Notes: a model not told the origin generated them from the letters alone. Positions 17,047 through 32,492 are shown, numbered from the stretch's first letter. The stretch: DNA of 64,000 nt from Amphibalanus amphitrite (GCF_019059575.1 NW_024883463.1:1-64000), one strand, 5' to 3'. Program-made: numbers and translations.

Positions 17047-20000
17047 TTAGTTGACGGGCGTGGCCCCGGCAGGGATGGCCGGGCCCCGGAGCGGCGGCCG
17101 GCCGGCGTTGGGCCTGAACGGCTGCCGGGACAGGGTAGCAGGCCGGCTCGGCTGCGGCGCCGGCTCAGCAGGGCCCGACGAGAAGCCCGGGTCGAACTCC
17201 TCCTCGTCGTAGTAGAGCGGCTCGTCGAGCTGCTGCGGCGGCGGCGGCGCGGCGCCGCGGGCCGGTAGGCGGCCGCGCTGCGGGCTGCCGCCCTGGCGCG
17301 CCGGCGGCTCCTCGCCCAGCTCCTCGGGCGACTCGGTGGGCGGCACGTCGCAGTCCTCGGTGGGCGGGTGCACGCAGCGGCGCGACACCTTGTCGAACAC
17401 CAGCGTGGCCGGACAGCGCATCAGGCGCGGGTAGCCGCCCTGGCAGCTCCAGTAGCGCTCGCACGACTTGCCCAGAGGCACGTTGCCGTTCGGGTCCTCG
17501 GCGCACAGCGCTGTGGAGAGACGGAGGGGAGTTAGAACTGGGAATGACGGGCTCTCTGGTTACATAACGACTACGACTGTTAAGTCGACGACCAGGCTTA
17601 TCAGAAATTATGAATAGTGCGCATATGTCATATTTACCGAGCATATAGGGGAGAGCGGGGAGAGTTGTATCATGTCCAAGTTGTATCAGGGCGAATTGTG
17701 CCAAACTTATCCAATGGATGGCGCTCGCGACACGACCAGCCGACGAGGTTTTCCGGGCGCCATCTTTCCCTGTTCTGTCTTGTGGCTGAGTGGACGCGTC
17801 TCGAGGTGAGAGCCGATTTTATGTTTTTTTAATGTCATTCTAAAAAAATAAGTTGCAAGAAAATGTGTGTTCTGGGCATTTAGATGTGCACGAATTTGAA
17901 AGATCTCCGTTGCGGTGGTGGGGGTAGGTTCTAAGGCTGCGTGAGTGAAAACGGATTTCTCCAGCTGTCCGCTGTTTTTTTAGCACGAGGATGTTTTTTC
18001 CAAGATGGCGGCTAAGTACATGTTGTATCAGAGCCGGGTGAGGTATGTTGTAACATGTATGTATGTATGCATGTATGGGTATGTTGCCTTTGATCGCGAA
18101 AGCTAAGCCCTGGCTCGCGTTTGTAGGTAGCTAGTCAATGCTCGCTCCATTTCGGCACAATGTGTTAGCTTCTTTGCTCTTAACGGGCCACTTTTGCGTC
18201 TAGTCTGTTGATGTTTCGTTCGGATTACATTGACCTAAGTTTGGTCTAATAAAGTGAAGCCTTTGAGCATACCTATACATTGTATTAACCCCATTTAATG
18301 TTGTTGTTATGTTCAAAACCAGTAGCAAGCACACTCCCTGAAACGTGAAATAGTGATACAAATTACCCCACCATGTGATACAACTCACCCAAGCCATGGG
18401 GCAAGTTGTATCAAAAACATTGTTCTATTCGGGAGACCGTAGAAGAAAAACTGGTAGAGGTAGTGGAAAAGTTACTTTGCACAAAAAAGCAGAAGAATCA
18501 ATGAAGGGGATAGTATGGAAATAATGAGCTTATCACGGATAGTTACGAGGTTATGGGTCTCGGAGTAAAAACTGATACAACCCACCCCACTCTCCCCTAA
18601 CATCATGCCATGTTTTTAAAAAGTGGACCTCACTCTGTTTCTGGCACTATTCCGGTTATATGTAATCACCGTTCTGACTCTGCTCATCCATATAAAATTA
18701 GCATGACCTCAAACGGCACAAATCTCCCTCCCGTTCCCTCTCTTAGAGACCCTACCCTACTCACGGTGCTTCTGGCAGTCGGCGACAAACTCGGGCCAGT
18801 CGCACGAGTGGGTCTTCTCGTTGTAGAGCAGACCGCCGATACAGAACTGTTCGGTGGAGGTGCCGTTCCAGCAGGTCCAGTAGCGCGTGCACGACGTCTC
18901 GTGGCCGAAGATGCCGTACAGCCAGTCACAGTGCTCCGTAGAGATCGGCGGGTCTGCACGGGAGTTGGTAAGGTTAGAGTGGTGGGGCTTTGGAACGTCA
19001 TGGTCATAAGAGCGCCTATTTTGAGATTATTTATAGGTAGTCCTATAAGAGATCAATTAAGTCCAATAAAGTTTGCGAAGTTTAATATATGCATGTGTTG
19101 TCAACGCTGAACACGAGTAATGCAGAATACTAGTAGTTCGATATTTCAAATGGAATGACTTATGTTATCATTTACCTAATTTTTTACGTTTGACATGAAA
19201 TTATTGCCGTACATTTTAAAATAGCAAATTAATGGCAATTTTTGGAGCTGTAATACTTCTAATAAGTCCAATTATATATTAATTCAGCTTTTATACAGTA
19301 CAGCCTGAAAAGAGTATCGTACAAAAACATGTCATGAACACTCCCTTCTCCCAAAGAATAGTTCTAGAAGAGTACCAGTGTACTACGTATGTTCAATGAG
19401 GGAAACACGCCACCATCCGACAGGTATACCGATTCTGACCATCTACAGACCCCAGCACCAACCGAGACGGACCCTGCACCTCCTGCTTCACTCTAATGCT
19501 TACCTTTGTTCTGTCCGAACCGTCAACTCACGCCTGGGCGGCCCACAGGGACCACCTATCGGAGCACGGCCTGCCTGTCTGCCTGCCTGCCTGACTGAGC
19601 TGCACTGCTAGCACGCCCGAAGTACAGTCTGTCTTAAAAGTACCGCGCAAAGTGACGGTGGATCCATCAAGCCTGACCGATGAAGGACTGCCAAATTTGA
19701 GTCACCGAAGCAATGGACATCCTCGTCCATTTCCCAGCTCCATTGGTTCGGTGACTTTCAAATTATAGCAGGCCCTTCCTCGGTCAGGCTTGATGGATCC
19801 ACCGTCACTTTGCGCGGTACTTTTAAGACAGACTGTACAATAGCGCCTGACCGTCTGAGCTACAGTACAATATACTGTTGCTTGTAACGGAGGCCTTTGT
19901 GTGAGTTTCTCGTGCTCACGCACGCCTCTCAGCTGGACGTATGGGAGACGGTGGCTAATTGCATAAGGGCAAATTCCTGTCTTTTTAGTTAAATGCCCTA

Positions 20001-23000
20001 GCTGAGGAACATGAGCTTGAACATGCTTTCCATGAACTACATCTGAATCGTTTAAATTTCGAATACTTACCCAAATTGCCCTTGACGTTGAGACTTTGAC
20101 TAATGAAACTAATAATAACACATCTGATTTAGTTTTGAAATGTGGAGGCTAATTTTCTGGTACTCTTTGGCTAATCCCGTATGAATTTCTGATTGAACTG
20201 CGGCTGCCATTTTGCCATACTCACTTGCGAGCTGTTTGTTGAGGCAAGCGTACGGGTTCTGGTTGGGGTATCCACAGTTATCAAGGAGTGCGGCGCCGCG
20301 CTCGGCGAACACCAGGCCGTTGGGACAGTCGACCTCGTACACCTGGCCGGCGCTGCACTCCAGGTAGCGGTCACAGTAGTCTTTGTGCGCCGCGATGCCG
20401 CTCTCCTCCTTACAGGGGTCCAGCTGCTCGGCGGGCCCCTCGCCTCGCCGCTGGGCGCCGCCTGCGGGCCAGCCCAGGTCAGCCCAGGTCAGCCCAGCCA
20501 CCAACGCCAACACCACGGAGAGAGGAGGTACGGAGGCCCTCTGCGCAAAGGTACAGCTGGCTGCGGATGCTTAGCCTTTGTGTATGGTATCGTACAACTA
20601 AATTAGCTTTGATTCGATGCCAAACAAGCATAAAAACGCCAGAACTGAACGATGTCTAAGGCTTTCGGCTAAGCATCGCAGAGAGCTGCACATCTGTCGG
20701 GCCAACCACTATCCTACATGCATGCTCTACCACCTCTACCAGCCGGGATCCCACAACCACCGCCTCCACTGCTGCCGGTGTTCTCCCGTCCGCCGCCTGG
20801 GACAGGCGTCCCACTCACTGCGCGAGAGTCCGGCGTCGCACGGGTACTCGTGCTCATAACCGCAGACGTCGACGAGGGCCTGCCGCCCGGCGTACACGAG
20901 TCCGTTGGGACAGTCGCGAACGACTACCTCGTCGTTGCCCACACACTCGTAGAATTTGTCACAGTACGACTCGTGAGGGCTGGTGCCGCCGCGACGCTTG
21001 CACGGGTTCTCTGAGCGGCCCTGGCACGCGCCTACAATAGCGCCGGGGGTCGGGTCAGGTCAGCTAGGTCAGGTCAGCTCAAAGCTGAAAATTAAAGCTG
21101 CAGTGTGTATAGAGGTGAACTAAGATCAATGTGGGTGCGATCTTGCACATCAGGGAACATAAAAGACTCTGTTACATATACGACGGAACAAGTGACACCG
21201 TGCATACACTCCCCCTTAAAATATCACGCCTAATGTTTCAGACCACTGCTGGGCTATCAGATCGGCCCCAGTCTGCTGAGCAGGGCTCACTGCTGTACCC
21301 GTTACCCATCACAGCCTTTCCCATCCGTTCCACGTCGTCACCCACCGCAACCCATGTCGCGACCCATCGACTTGATCGACCCACCGCCGGCTCAATCGTG
21401 AGCGCGCTGACCCGGAAACCCAGAACTACGATCGGCGGTCGCGCGCGTCGCTCGGTCACTGCCGTCGTGCGACCGCTTTCACCGCTCCCCGGGCTGGACA
21501 GCCACCCTTTGGTGGAGCTTGGACCATCACAACTGCGACTTATTGTACAGAGAGACATGTGAAAACAGATTTAGCTCGGAGGAAACGGGCGAGCAAAACA
21601 AACAGAACGTGATGGTGTGATTGAGTTTTAGTCCGAACAAGAGACGATGTCACGCTGCCAATTAACGTTTAGAGCTGACTCAAAAATCTCATCAGAGAGC
21701 ATTTTAGCAGCACAAATCCTATAGTTGGGTACAATGAAATTCTCCAATGTATAGGAACCTAAATTGCGGAAACGAGCGAATCAGCAATTTTTACGCATAT
21801 GAATTCTCAGTTCAATGATATTTCCATACAAGGTCTTGACTCTTGGCCTTTGTTTGTCCACCGAATGCCCGTAAAGCACTTGAATGAGATTGACGAACTA
21901 TTGACTTTTGCACGTTTCTTAACCCTAGAACGCCTAGGGGGGGGGGGTGTATCAACCCCCCCCTGAGGTTTTTTCGAAGTGCACGCTAAACGGCTTGTCG
22001 TAGCGGGCTGAAATTTTCAATACCATCTGGGGCAACCTTTGCGCATCTTTTGCCGAAAAAAATTGATCGGGTCATGTCAGGTCACGGAGTTATGACGTCA
22101 TAAGAGGTACAGCCTCCGGCCGACAGTTACCAAACGTGTGCGCCGAATCCCTAGGTTTTCTGCCGGTGATACCCACATTGTTTGATGGATCATGATGAAA
22201 CTTCCCATGCATGTTGGGGCAAGCATTGGCTATCGTGTGGTGCAAGAAAATTGACCGGGTCAGGTCAGGTCACGGAGCTATGACGTCACAAGAGGAACAG
22301 CGTCCGGTACTATTTTTGAAAATCGCCCGAACCACTATTTTGCTAATTCTTGTCACCTCAATGGGAATATGCAGCAATATTAGCTTCTATAGGGAGCAAA
22401 TGGACCTCCCAAATCCAAAAATACAATCAGATTTCAAAAATTTATATTTTTGATTTTTCGAATTTCTGCCGCCGACTGTGACCTTGCCGACTTCCGGCGC
22501 TCCCAACGCGCCATTTTTAGAGCTAGGGAAACGAAATACATACCAAACGATAGAGAATTGATCAAGGAACACGATAGTGAAGGGTTCAAGTCGATATCTC
22601 CCACCATTTTGCCGCAATCGTTGCGCAAAGTTGAAAAAGTTTGATTTTTTCGGAAAATTTGACCTTTGACCGGTCATAAGTAGGTCAAATGTTGACCTAG
22701 GACCAAAAAATATACCACCAATCGCGAGATCTCGTTGAGAGCAATCCGTTGGCTTTTTCCGCTAAGCTCTACGACCTTCCGTTTCGAAACGCCAGGGGGG
22801 GGTCGTAACAACCCCCCCCCCCTGGTCGTTCGTGTTATGAGAAATGGCCTGGTCGTGCGAGGGTTAAGTGACCTTTACGTTTATGTGTCCCCGAGACGCT
22901 TCCTTCTTCCAACAATCACATTACAGAGTCATGAACTCATCGCGACAACTTAATCCCACGACCACATCTTTGCCAACAAATAAACGTTCAGGGGCTTACG

Positions 23001-23566
23001 ACCCTCCCATTTCCATGATCTGAGGCGCCGACCAGTTCGGCAGCGAGACTGGCATCGGTCAGCGAAACCAGTTCCTGGAATGGTAATGCGACGATCCGGC
23101 AATGGCACAGCACGGGGACCGAGACCTGAACAGTCGTACACGGCGAATAAGACAGGAAAGTGTACATCGGAGGCTTAGAAAGCCGGACTTCCGGCAGATG
23201 AAAACATGGTAAAGAATACACTTGACATGCTAAACGTGAACTGTTCTGTGGCCAACTTCAGCATTTATGCATATTTTAGCAATGGCTACTCACGTCATAC
23301 TTTTACTTTTCAATGAAATCAGTTTTCCATTCGGAGCAACCTATGCGAAGCTATTGATGAATAAGCATTGTATTGACAAATAACGGTAAGATTTTGATCA
23401 GTTTTTTTTTGAAACATACGAAAAGCAGTAAGCAAAGGAACCACCAAAATTCCGAAGTTACACATTTTCCACGTGTTTGGACCAGGTCACGGTCAGGTCA
23501 CGGCCAGGTCAACTCACCAAGGTGCGCCAGGCCCAGGAGGGCTACTGCCACTGCCAGTCCCTTCAT
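17047..23566 (-). CDS. Secreted cuticular protein with four CBM14 (peritrophin-A) domains
   Basis: Five exons on the minus strand: 23566-23518, 21031-20819, 20461-20225, 18953-18765 and 17510-17047 (TAA). All introns are phase 1 and GT-AG, giving 383 residues. Residues 1-17 form a signal peptide (start ATG in GCCATGA). Four six-cysteine chitin-binding domains follow: C27-C81, C104-C160, C175-C226 and C232-C283. Domains 1 and 2 share a PNGLV core and CGY before the fifth-sixth cysteine loop. Domains 3 and 4 are of the more usual type, with RYWTC and RYWSC. The last 100 residues are Pro/Arg/Gly-rich with an acidic patch (YYDEEEFDPGF). CPAP3 proteins usually have three such domains, so this is a related secreted chitin binder with one extra. 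I cannot name an orthologue. Two introns hold mobile elements (17646-18599 and 21919-22867). Confidence 0.88.
17646..18599. mobile_element. TA-site MITE with GGGGAGAG ends, copy 2
   Basis: Bounded by TA (17646-17647 and 18598-18599). Ends read GGGGAGAGCGGGG and CCCCACTCTCCCC. The word TTGTATCA (or TGATACAA) is repeated next to both ends and inside, for example near 17664, 17681, 18022, 18376, 18404 and 18572. It sits in the last intron of the four-CBM14 gene. The ends match those of the element at 11310-12487, but the interior and repeated word are different. No coding capacity. Confidence 0.8.
19622..19838. repeat. Long near-perfect hairpin in an intron
   Basis: Two arms of about 58 bases pair almost perfectly: 19622-19680 and 19778-19838, beginning GTACAGTCTGTCTTAAAAG. 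The pairing continues with mismatches through the central part. It lies between exons 3 and 4 of the four-CBM14 gene, in neither of its exons. It may be a foldback MITE or a source of a hairpin RNA. Confidence 0.85.
20471..20497 (-). repeat. CTGACCTGGG tandem just before a 3' splice site
   Basis: On the minus strand GGGCTGACCTGGGCTGACCT precedes the acceptor at 20462 of exon 3 of the four-CBM14 gene by about 10-35 bases. CTGAC matches the branch-point consensus, so it is present in tandem. The pyrimidine tract is otherwise weak. Confidence 0.55.
21050..21078 (-). repeat. CTGACCTGACC array before a 3' splice site
   Basis: On the minus strand four CTGACC-like units lie 18-45 bases upstream of the acceptor at 21032 of exon 2 of the four-CBM14 gene. 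They are branch-point-like words in an array. Confidence 0.55.
21919..22867. mobile_element. TTAA-family element, copy C
   Basis: TTAA at 21919-21922 and 22864-22867. G-run/C-run hairpins lie near both ends (about 21937-21964 and 22795-22822). The right end has CGACCAGG twice, separated by a spacer with CATAACACG that also occurs in copy A. The left end has the related but diverged CGCCTAGG. The interior is almost identical to the copy at 24348-25291. TGACGTCA motifs lie near 22094 and 22281. It sits in the first intron of the four-CBM14 gene. No transposase. Confidence 0.85.
23481..23512. repeat. AGGTCA-type direct repeats next to the first splice donor
   Basis: Three AGGTCA words with 5-6 base spacers lie just inside intron 1 of the four-CBM14 gene (minus strand), next to the donor at 23517. 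They could be nuclear-receptor half-sites or simple repeat expansion. The sequence alone does not decide. Confidence 0.4.
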
Positions 23567-24347
23567 GGCAGCCTCTGTTCTGTGTCCGTATGTCGACTCC
23601 GAGCTTGCCGCCACCGATGCTGCCGTCGAATGCTGCCCGGTGCCGCTGCCGCGCCGTATTTGTAGACTCTCTCGCTGGCGCGCGGCGCCAACTCCTTGGT
23701 TGGAAGTGCTATGACGTCACGCGGGTCGGGTGCCCGGTCGCCGCTGGACCGGACACACTGCGCGGGGCCGTGTGTCCGGTGATCGCAGATCGGCAGCTCA
23801 GCCGTGGACCGTGACCGCTGACCGGGGCGCAAGGTATATGGCTATATCACACATCGCAGATTCACTGAGTCGTATGACATGTGGTCAACCGAGCGGAGGA
23901 TGTATCCCAATGGCAATGACCTCTAGAGATAAGCTCGCATCTTGAGGAGTGCTCTAAAAAGTTAAGGGCAAGGCGGAATTGATTTATGGGGGGGGGGGGG
24001 GCTGCTAGGTAGGATTAATTTGGTTATAGCAAGCGTTCGAGTGGTGTTGGTGGGTTTATGCAAACTGTACTTTCTGCTGCATGTCGATCTAGTGAATTAA
24101 AGGTTACCTACTACTTTGGTAGTGACGGCAAAATATTTTAACCGTGTGAATATCTAAGTAGTTTTATATAGATTCATCATGAATAGCTTCCGTGTGTCGA
24201 AAGTTGTAACATCTGATTCCACAGTGCACCGGTCATTCGTTTTCAGAAACAGGACACGAACAATTTAACACTTATTGTTTGCCTGAAGAGCTCCCGAAGA
24301 CCATGACACAATATTTTTTACATTACCAGATATTTTGCACATTGCAC
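23567..24347. other. 5' flank of the four-CBM14 gene
   Basis: GC- and CpG-rich to about 23830, the likely promoter of the minus-strand gene. A TATA-like CTACAAATACG on the minus strand at about 23654-23665 lies roughly 90 bases before the ATG and is a weak promoter candidate. A run of about 13 G follows near 23989-24001. The rest is AT-rich with nothing recognised. Confidence 0.35.
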
Positions 24348-25291
24348 TTAACCCTCGCCCATGTAGGGGGGGTTGGTGCAACCCCCCCCTGAGGTTTTTC
24401 GGAAATAGTGCAAAAACGGCGGCGCGCAGCGCCGCCAAATTTTGGGTACCTTATGGGGCAAACCTTGCGCATCTTTTGATAAAAAAAAATTGACCGGGTC
24501 ATGTCAGGTCACGGAGTTATGACGTCACAAGGGAACAGCCTCCGGCCGGATTTTCACAAACTGAGTGCCAACGCCCGAGGTTTCCTGCCGGTGGTACGGA
24601 CATCGGTTGATGGATCGTGATGAAACTCCCCATGCATGTTGGGGCAAGTATTGGCTATCATATGGTATAAGAAACTTGACCGGGTCAGGTCAGGTCACGG
24701 AGCTATGACGTCACAGGAGGAACAGCGTCCGGTACTATTTTTGAAAAGCGCCCGAACCACTATTTTGCTAATTCTTGTCACCTCAATGGGAATATGCAGC
24801 AATATTAGCTTCTTTAGGGAGCAAATGGACATCCCAAATCCAAAAATATAATCAGATTTCAAAAATTTAAATTTTGATTTTTCGAATTTCTGCCGCCGAC
24901 TGTGACCTTGCCGACTTCCGGCGCTCCCAACGCGCCATTTTTAGGGCTAGGGAAACGAAATACATACCAAACGATAGAGAATTGATCAAGGAACACGATA
25001 GTGAAGGTTTCAAGTCGATATCTCCCACCATTTTGCCGCAATCGCCGCGGAAAATTTGAAAAAGTCTATTTTTCCGAAAATTTGACCTTTGACCGGTCAA
25101 AAGTAGGTCAAATGTTGACCTAGGACCAAAAAATATACCACCAATCGCGAGATCTCGGCGAGAGCAATCCGTTGGTCTTTTCCGCTAAGCTCTACGACGC
25201 TCCGTTTTCAAACGCCAAGGGGGGGTCGCACCAACCCCCCCCCCCCTGCATGGGCGAAGGTGGCAGATCACCGTTTACGGGCGAGGGTTAA
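24348..25291. mobile_element. TTAA-family element, copy D
   Basis: TTAA at 24348-24351 and 25288-25291, with ends CCCTCGCCC on both sides. The left end has CGCCCATGTAGGGG and a G-run/C-run hairpin. The right end has CGCCCATGCAGGGG inside an outer word CGCCCGTAAACGG. The subterminal palindrome GGCGGCGCGCAGCGCCGCC lies near 24418. TGACGTCA motifs lie near 24520 and 24707. The interior is nearly identical to copy C, suggesting a recent common source. Confidence 0.87.
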
Positions 25292-28200
25292 AATTAGGCA
25301 GGGCACAAGTCAAAAGAAAGTGGTTCCGGAACCTTTTTAACGTCATTTCGTATGTAAATGTTTCCCAACCCGATTGGTCACAATTTCAAGAACAGTCATG
25401 AATATATCCTTGTCGGTCAAATGGAATGATGGCTGATGATTCGACCAGCGTTACCAAAACGTAGGCGATTGCAGTCATGATTCAAAGCAATTTCAAGTTC
25501 CGATCCAAGCATGTGCCCTCCGCGTACAGTTAGGTACTACGCTAAAAACCTCCTGGCCTCTGCAGTTTGTCCTCTTTGTTGAATCTTCGTTCGGACGAGC
25601 AAACGCTCGCCTGCCATGTAGTAGAGCATTGTCCCGGCTGAGGAAAATTCACTTGCAGTCCAGAAGCGCACAGAGGCCCGTTTTACCATGTTTCTTGATA
25701 CACACATGCTGTGGACTGCCTCCGAGGCATCCTTAGCCGGAATTTTCCTGACCCCCTGTTGCAGCTTCTCTGCAGCACGCCCACCTGTCGCAGTCCACTG
25801 CGTTTTTATTCGCGAATAAGCGGAACGCCAGCCAGACATCGTTATCGACGTTCTGATACAGCCGGGCGGTCTGCCGGGCGGTGGACACGGTCGACTTCGT
25901 GACCGCGATCGGGCGGCTGAGGGGCGGCGCCGGCCGGCCGGCCGAGTCACGGCGCTGCCGGCCGCTGACCTACTGTGCCGGAAAGCCGTCGCGCCGTGCT
26001 CTTCACGCTCGAGCGCCGCTGCACGGGGTCCGCTCGGGCCATTGTCGCGCCTTTGTGGCCGTCTGAGTGGCGCAGATGGGTCCAATCAGACCCGCCCCCA
26101 TCCCGCCCCACCCGAAGATCGGGATCAGGGTAGAGCGGGAGCTTTGAGGGCGCAGCGCAGGTCAACGGCCTGAGATAGTTCGAAGAAGAAAGAAGCTGTG
26201 GGTAGTTTGAGGCATGACTGAAAGGATAGCTTGGTATCCGAAATAAATTTCAAAGTGATTAGAGAGTTTCTACATTAAAACGATTTAATACCAGACAATT
26301 TCCAGATAGGAGTTGTTGGAAAGTAGCGGATGCGGTCACGATGTGTGCCACAGTGTCAAGCACTGTCACCAATCACAGCACGGTCGGTCGGCCGAGCGGC
26401 GGCTGGTCGCTGAGCACATCACCCCATGTCCGTGATGAGGCAGACGCCACGGTGGGTAGCAGGGTCGGCCACATTTCGGCGCTTTACAAGGAAGAGATTA
26501 ACGTCGTCAGCTTCGGTCAGAGAGGTGACTGGGCGTTAATCAGGTTCAGTTCATGACACACACACACATGCATCCGAAATCAATTCATTTAGGTAGGCAA
26601 GCTCAGCATTCATCATCCATAAATTGAGTTGTGAACAGGCAGGACGGGACTTGGTATGATGAAATGAAAAGTTAACGTAATAGGAGGCTCCTTTTACTCG
26701 AGGTTAAAAGGTTATACTCAGGGGCTTTGATGGAACGTTAGGTCAAAACGTCAAACCTCAAAAGCTGTGAGGAAATACGATGTCAAAATCTAAATTTTCA
26801 CATGCCGTGCGTTTTGCAACCACTGCACACAGCACACATAATCTCGGCGTGATCGATCAATTATTCTATGTTGCCGGGCTGGGCTATATATCCGTATAGT
26901 AAGTTGTTAAAAAGTTAGAAGAGTGTTGCGACATTTAGTCCTGTGATGCCCTAGAGTTCATGACGATCGCGATATTCTTGGGGCTGTAAAATTACAGCGT
27001 ATGAAACATTATCGTATAACTCGCTCAATTTGTCATGGTTATGGTTCCTTGCTCGGTATAATACGCCCCGGATTAGTCATTTACTACGTCTGAGAAACAC
27101 GACGTAATTCAGGGCTCACACTTGTACGAAACCATCACACCGTGGCCATTTCGTATGAATCACCAAAGAGCCGCGGCATTTGCCCAACTTCCTCGCGGCG
27201 CGGCGGCCAAATCGGCGCCCTGGGAGCCCCTGACGTTACGTCACCTCGGAGGTGAACTGAACCGGCGCCCCGGGGCAGACGGTCGCTCGCGAGCAGCGTC
27301 GGCCGGGCATGCAATCGAGCCCGTACAGCGCTGGTGTTGAAACGGAGCGTGAGCCTCGGACGAGTCCTCTTCAGTTGTGTGAGCCCGCCAGCGCCCGGGG
27401 GCACGGCGCAGGCGCATTGCCGTCTCGTCTAATTAGCATTAGTGATTGCCCCAGCCCTCCTCCCTCCTCCCTGGCCAGTCGGGCGCCCCGCTGGAAAACC
27501 GACGGATGTTGTATCATTAGAGAACTTTCACTGTACCGATATTTCGTGTACAGGTCGATTGTTCGGTCGTGTGAGTCAGTGAAATATTCTAGTCGAGTGG
27601 CATTGGGATCAGTCATTGTACTGTGTAGATCCTGCGTCAACCTGATGCGACTCGCATTTGTGTTCAGCTATTTCAGGAAACCAAAAGGTTCAGGCGTCTT
27701 GTATACTTTTCTGGCGCAGATTAAGTGACGGCAATTAGAGCATTTTCACCAGGAAGCATTGCACTACGTTCCGTAACTCCGTTTTTGTTCGTCGCGACTG
27801 TGTTCCATGCACACAGACCGGTTCCACTCATTAGATGCACGGTTTTTGCGTTCGGTTGGCTTTCAGTCACACCTTGGGTAACAAGCGCAAAGCATGTCTG
27901 GGTGATAAGTAACACCGGTTCTTTGGTTGCCAGTCCTCGGCAGTTTCTGTCGGGACTGAGCAGCAGCTCGACCCAGATCTGACGCTCGTGAGCGTCGACC
28001 GGTGAAAAATGGCACGGCGGTGGCGCCGGCTCTGGCTGTGCAGCGGCCCATTCACCCAGACTGGGGCGTCTGTGACCCGGCGCACCACGGGGCGTCCTCC
28101 TCAGACTGTCGGCGGGGGGTCGGCCCGGCCGGCCGCCCCAGAGGACCCTCAGCTGCTCTGGGGCGGACACGCGTGAGTGCGTGAGTGACTATGGGTTCTG

Positions 28201-29278
28201 CGCAGCGCCCGAGGGAGGTGACGCAGCCACCCTGTCTCTGACGTCACAAGCTCTCACGTCGCTCTTCCCACGAACATTTTCCGCTGCGATGTTCCGACGT
28301 ATCACAATAGACAGTGAAAAAGACCTGCTTGCATAACAAGCCGTGCTGAATGGACTGGTGGGAGGAAAGGCATTGAAAATTATGGGAGCAATTCAATGGT
28401 GCAATTGAGAAAGAGACGAATCGACGGTGAAATATTATATGACGAAGATATATGCACATTACCTATCCGTAAGGGTGATGTATGGGATGTGCGATATGCG
28501 GCTATGCCGCGTGAGCAATAGGCCTGGCGAGTCCGGCCGTTGGGCGTGTCACTGCTCGGAGTTTGCACCCGGGGCTGGTCCCGGTTCGGTCCCGTGGTCC
28601 CGTGGTCCCGGTCCGGTCCCTGCCGTGGTCCCGGTCCGGATCCCGGCGTCATTACCACCCTGCACACACCGCCCTGGTCACTCCACTCTTACTTTCGGCG
28701 CCGCCCGACCGGCCACTGCCGCCTCCGGCCACGGTTGGGTAACGGTGCTCCGGCTAGCTCGGTCGGTCGGGAAAGGTCGACTCAAGTGACCGGACCTAGT
28801 AGCCCCTCCCCCAGCCCAGTAACGAGTCACTGTCCCCCTCCCCAAGCCTAATAATGAGTCGTTGTGACTCCCTTCATCAGTCGCTGTGCCCCTTGGCGCC
28901 GGAGCAGACTACAGTGCAACGTGTCAGCCATTCTTCTGGATATCAGAATTAATTGGTGTAAATCGACCCAATAGGTTTCAAGTGGGAAGTGCATCAAAGT
29001 GATAAGTCATAATCATATGTATATTTTTGCAAGGATACCTATAGTAGCACCGGGTCCTTGGGACATGCGTGATATGTAATAAAGTTTGATCTTTTTCCGG
29101 ATACGAAAATCTTATATTGAGGATATTGAAGAATGGTCGGGTATACAATTTATAAATGCATGCAAGACAAGCCAAAGGGTGCATCAAAAGGTAGACTCGC
29201 GGCTTTCAGCCTGTTTTATTTTTAATGCCAAATGGTCAGCCTATTTTATCATTAAAGGCAAACGGTATGCAATTTCAT
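25292..29278. other. Intergenic DNA with GC-rich islands
   Basis: GC-rich patches lie at about 25780-26110, 27160-27500, 27960-28180 and 28540-28830. The last has many GGTCCCG/GGTCCCGTGG words in tandem. Open frames inside these patches show no domain I recognise and no joined exon model. This may be promoter-type sequence or repeat, but I cannot assign a gene. Confidence 0.4.
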
Positions 29279-29756
29279 TTAAAGGGACCCTCCCACCTTC
29301 AAAAATGTTTATGAATTGGCATGAAAGTGATGTCGCTCGGTTCAGAAAGAGCAAAAACGAATATCTACCAAATTTCATCGAAAAATATTCACCGGTTTTC
29401 AAGATATTAGACTTTTACTTTTGTTTACTTTTTGGGATCTCCGCTGTTCCTATAGCGACTTTATTTGAAAGTGCGGCATTTGTTGCGCGCAAAGCAGCAT
29501 ATACCACCGCGTGCTACAAAACGTTTTAGTCAAACATTTAAAAATCGTTAGATATCTGCGCTGACGTCACACATTCAGAGGGGTATACCTATGCATTAGC
29601 CCCTCTGAATCAAAATGCTGCAATTTTGAAATTCAATATTTCCGATTTAAGGCATTTCTCGGTGTTGTGAGTGCCGAAACCGGTAATTGTGAGCCAGGGA
29701 CCCCATTTTGGCTATCTCAACTCAAATATAATGTTAAGGTGGGAGGGTCCCTTTAA
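29279..29756. mobile_element. TTAA-site MITE with AGGGACCC ends
   Basis: TTAA at 29279-29282 and 29753-29756 encloses the inverted ends AGGGACCCTCCCACCTT. Length is 478 bases with no coding capacity. The end sequence is unrelated to the CCCTCGCCC family, so it is a second TTAA-type family. Confidence 0.75.
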
Positions 29757-29799
29757 CGAATATCATAAGTATCTATCTATTGCAATATTTATCAGCATC

Positions 29800-32489
<2,690 letters not shown>

Positions 32490-32492
32490 GCT

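Noticed and set aside
17165-17704. 179-codon minus-strand frame overlapping the last exon of the four-CBM14 gene
   Set aside because: Alternate-frame shadow of the real exon, which has the conserved cysteine pattern and matching splice phase.
20461-20516. Signal-peptide-like frame (VLALVAGLTWA) running into exon 3 of the four-CBM14 gene, suggesting a separate three-domain gene
   Set aside because: The frame opens with GTG, not ATG, and a good AG acceptor at 20462 joins in phase to the upstream exon. The four-domain model is simpler.
25537-26085. 182-codon minus-strand frame
   Set aside because: Half of it is GC-rich Arg/Pro/Ser sequence, no domain is recognised, and I found no flanking exons or supporting splice sites.
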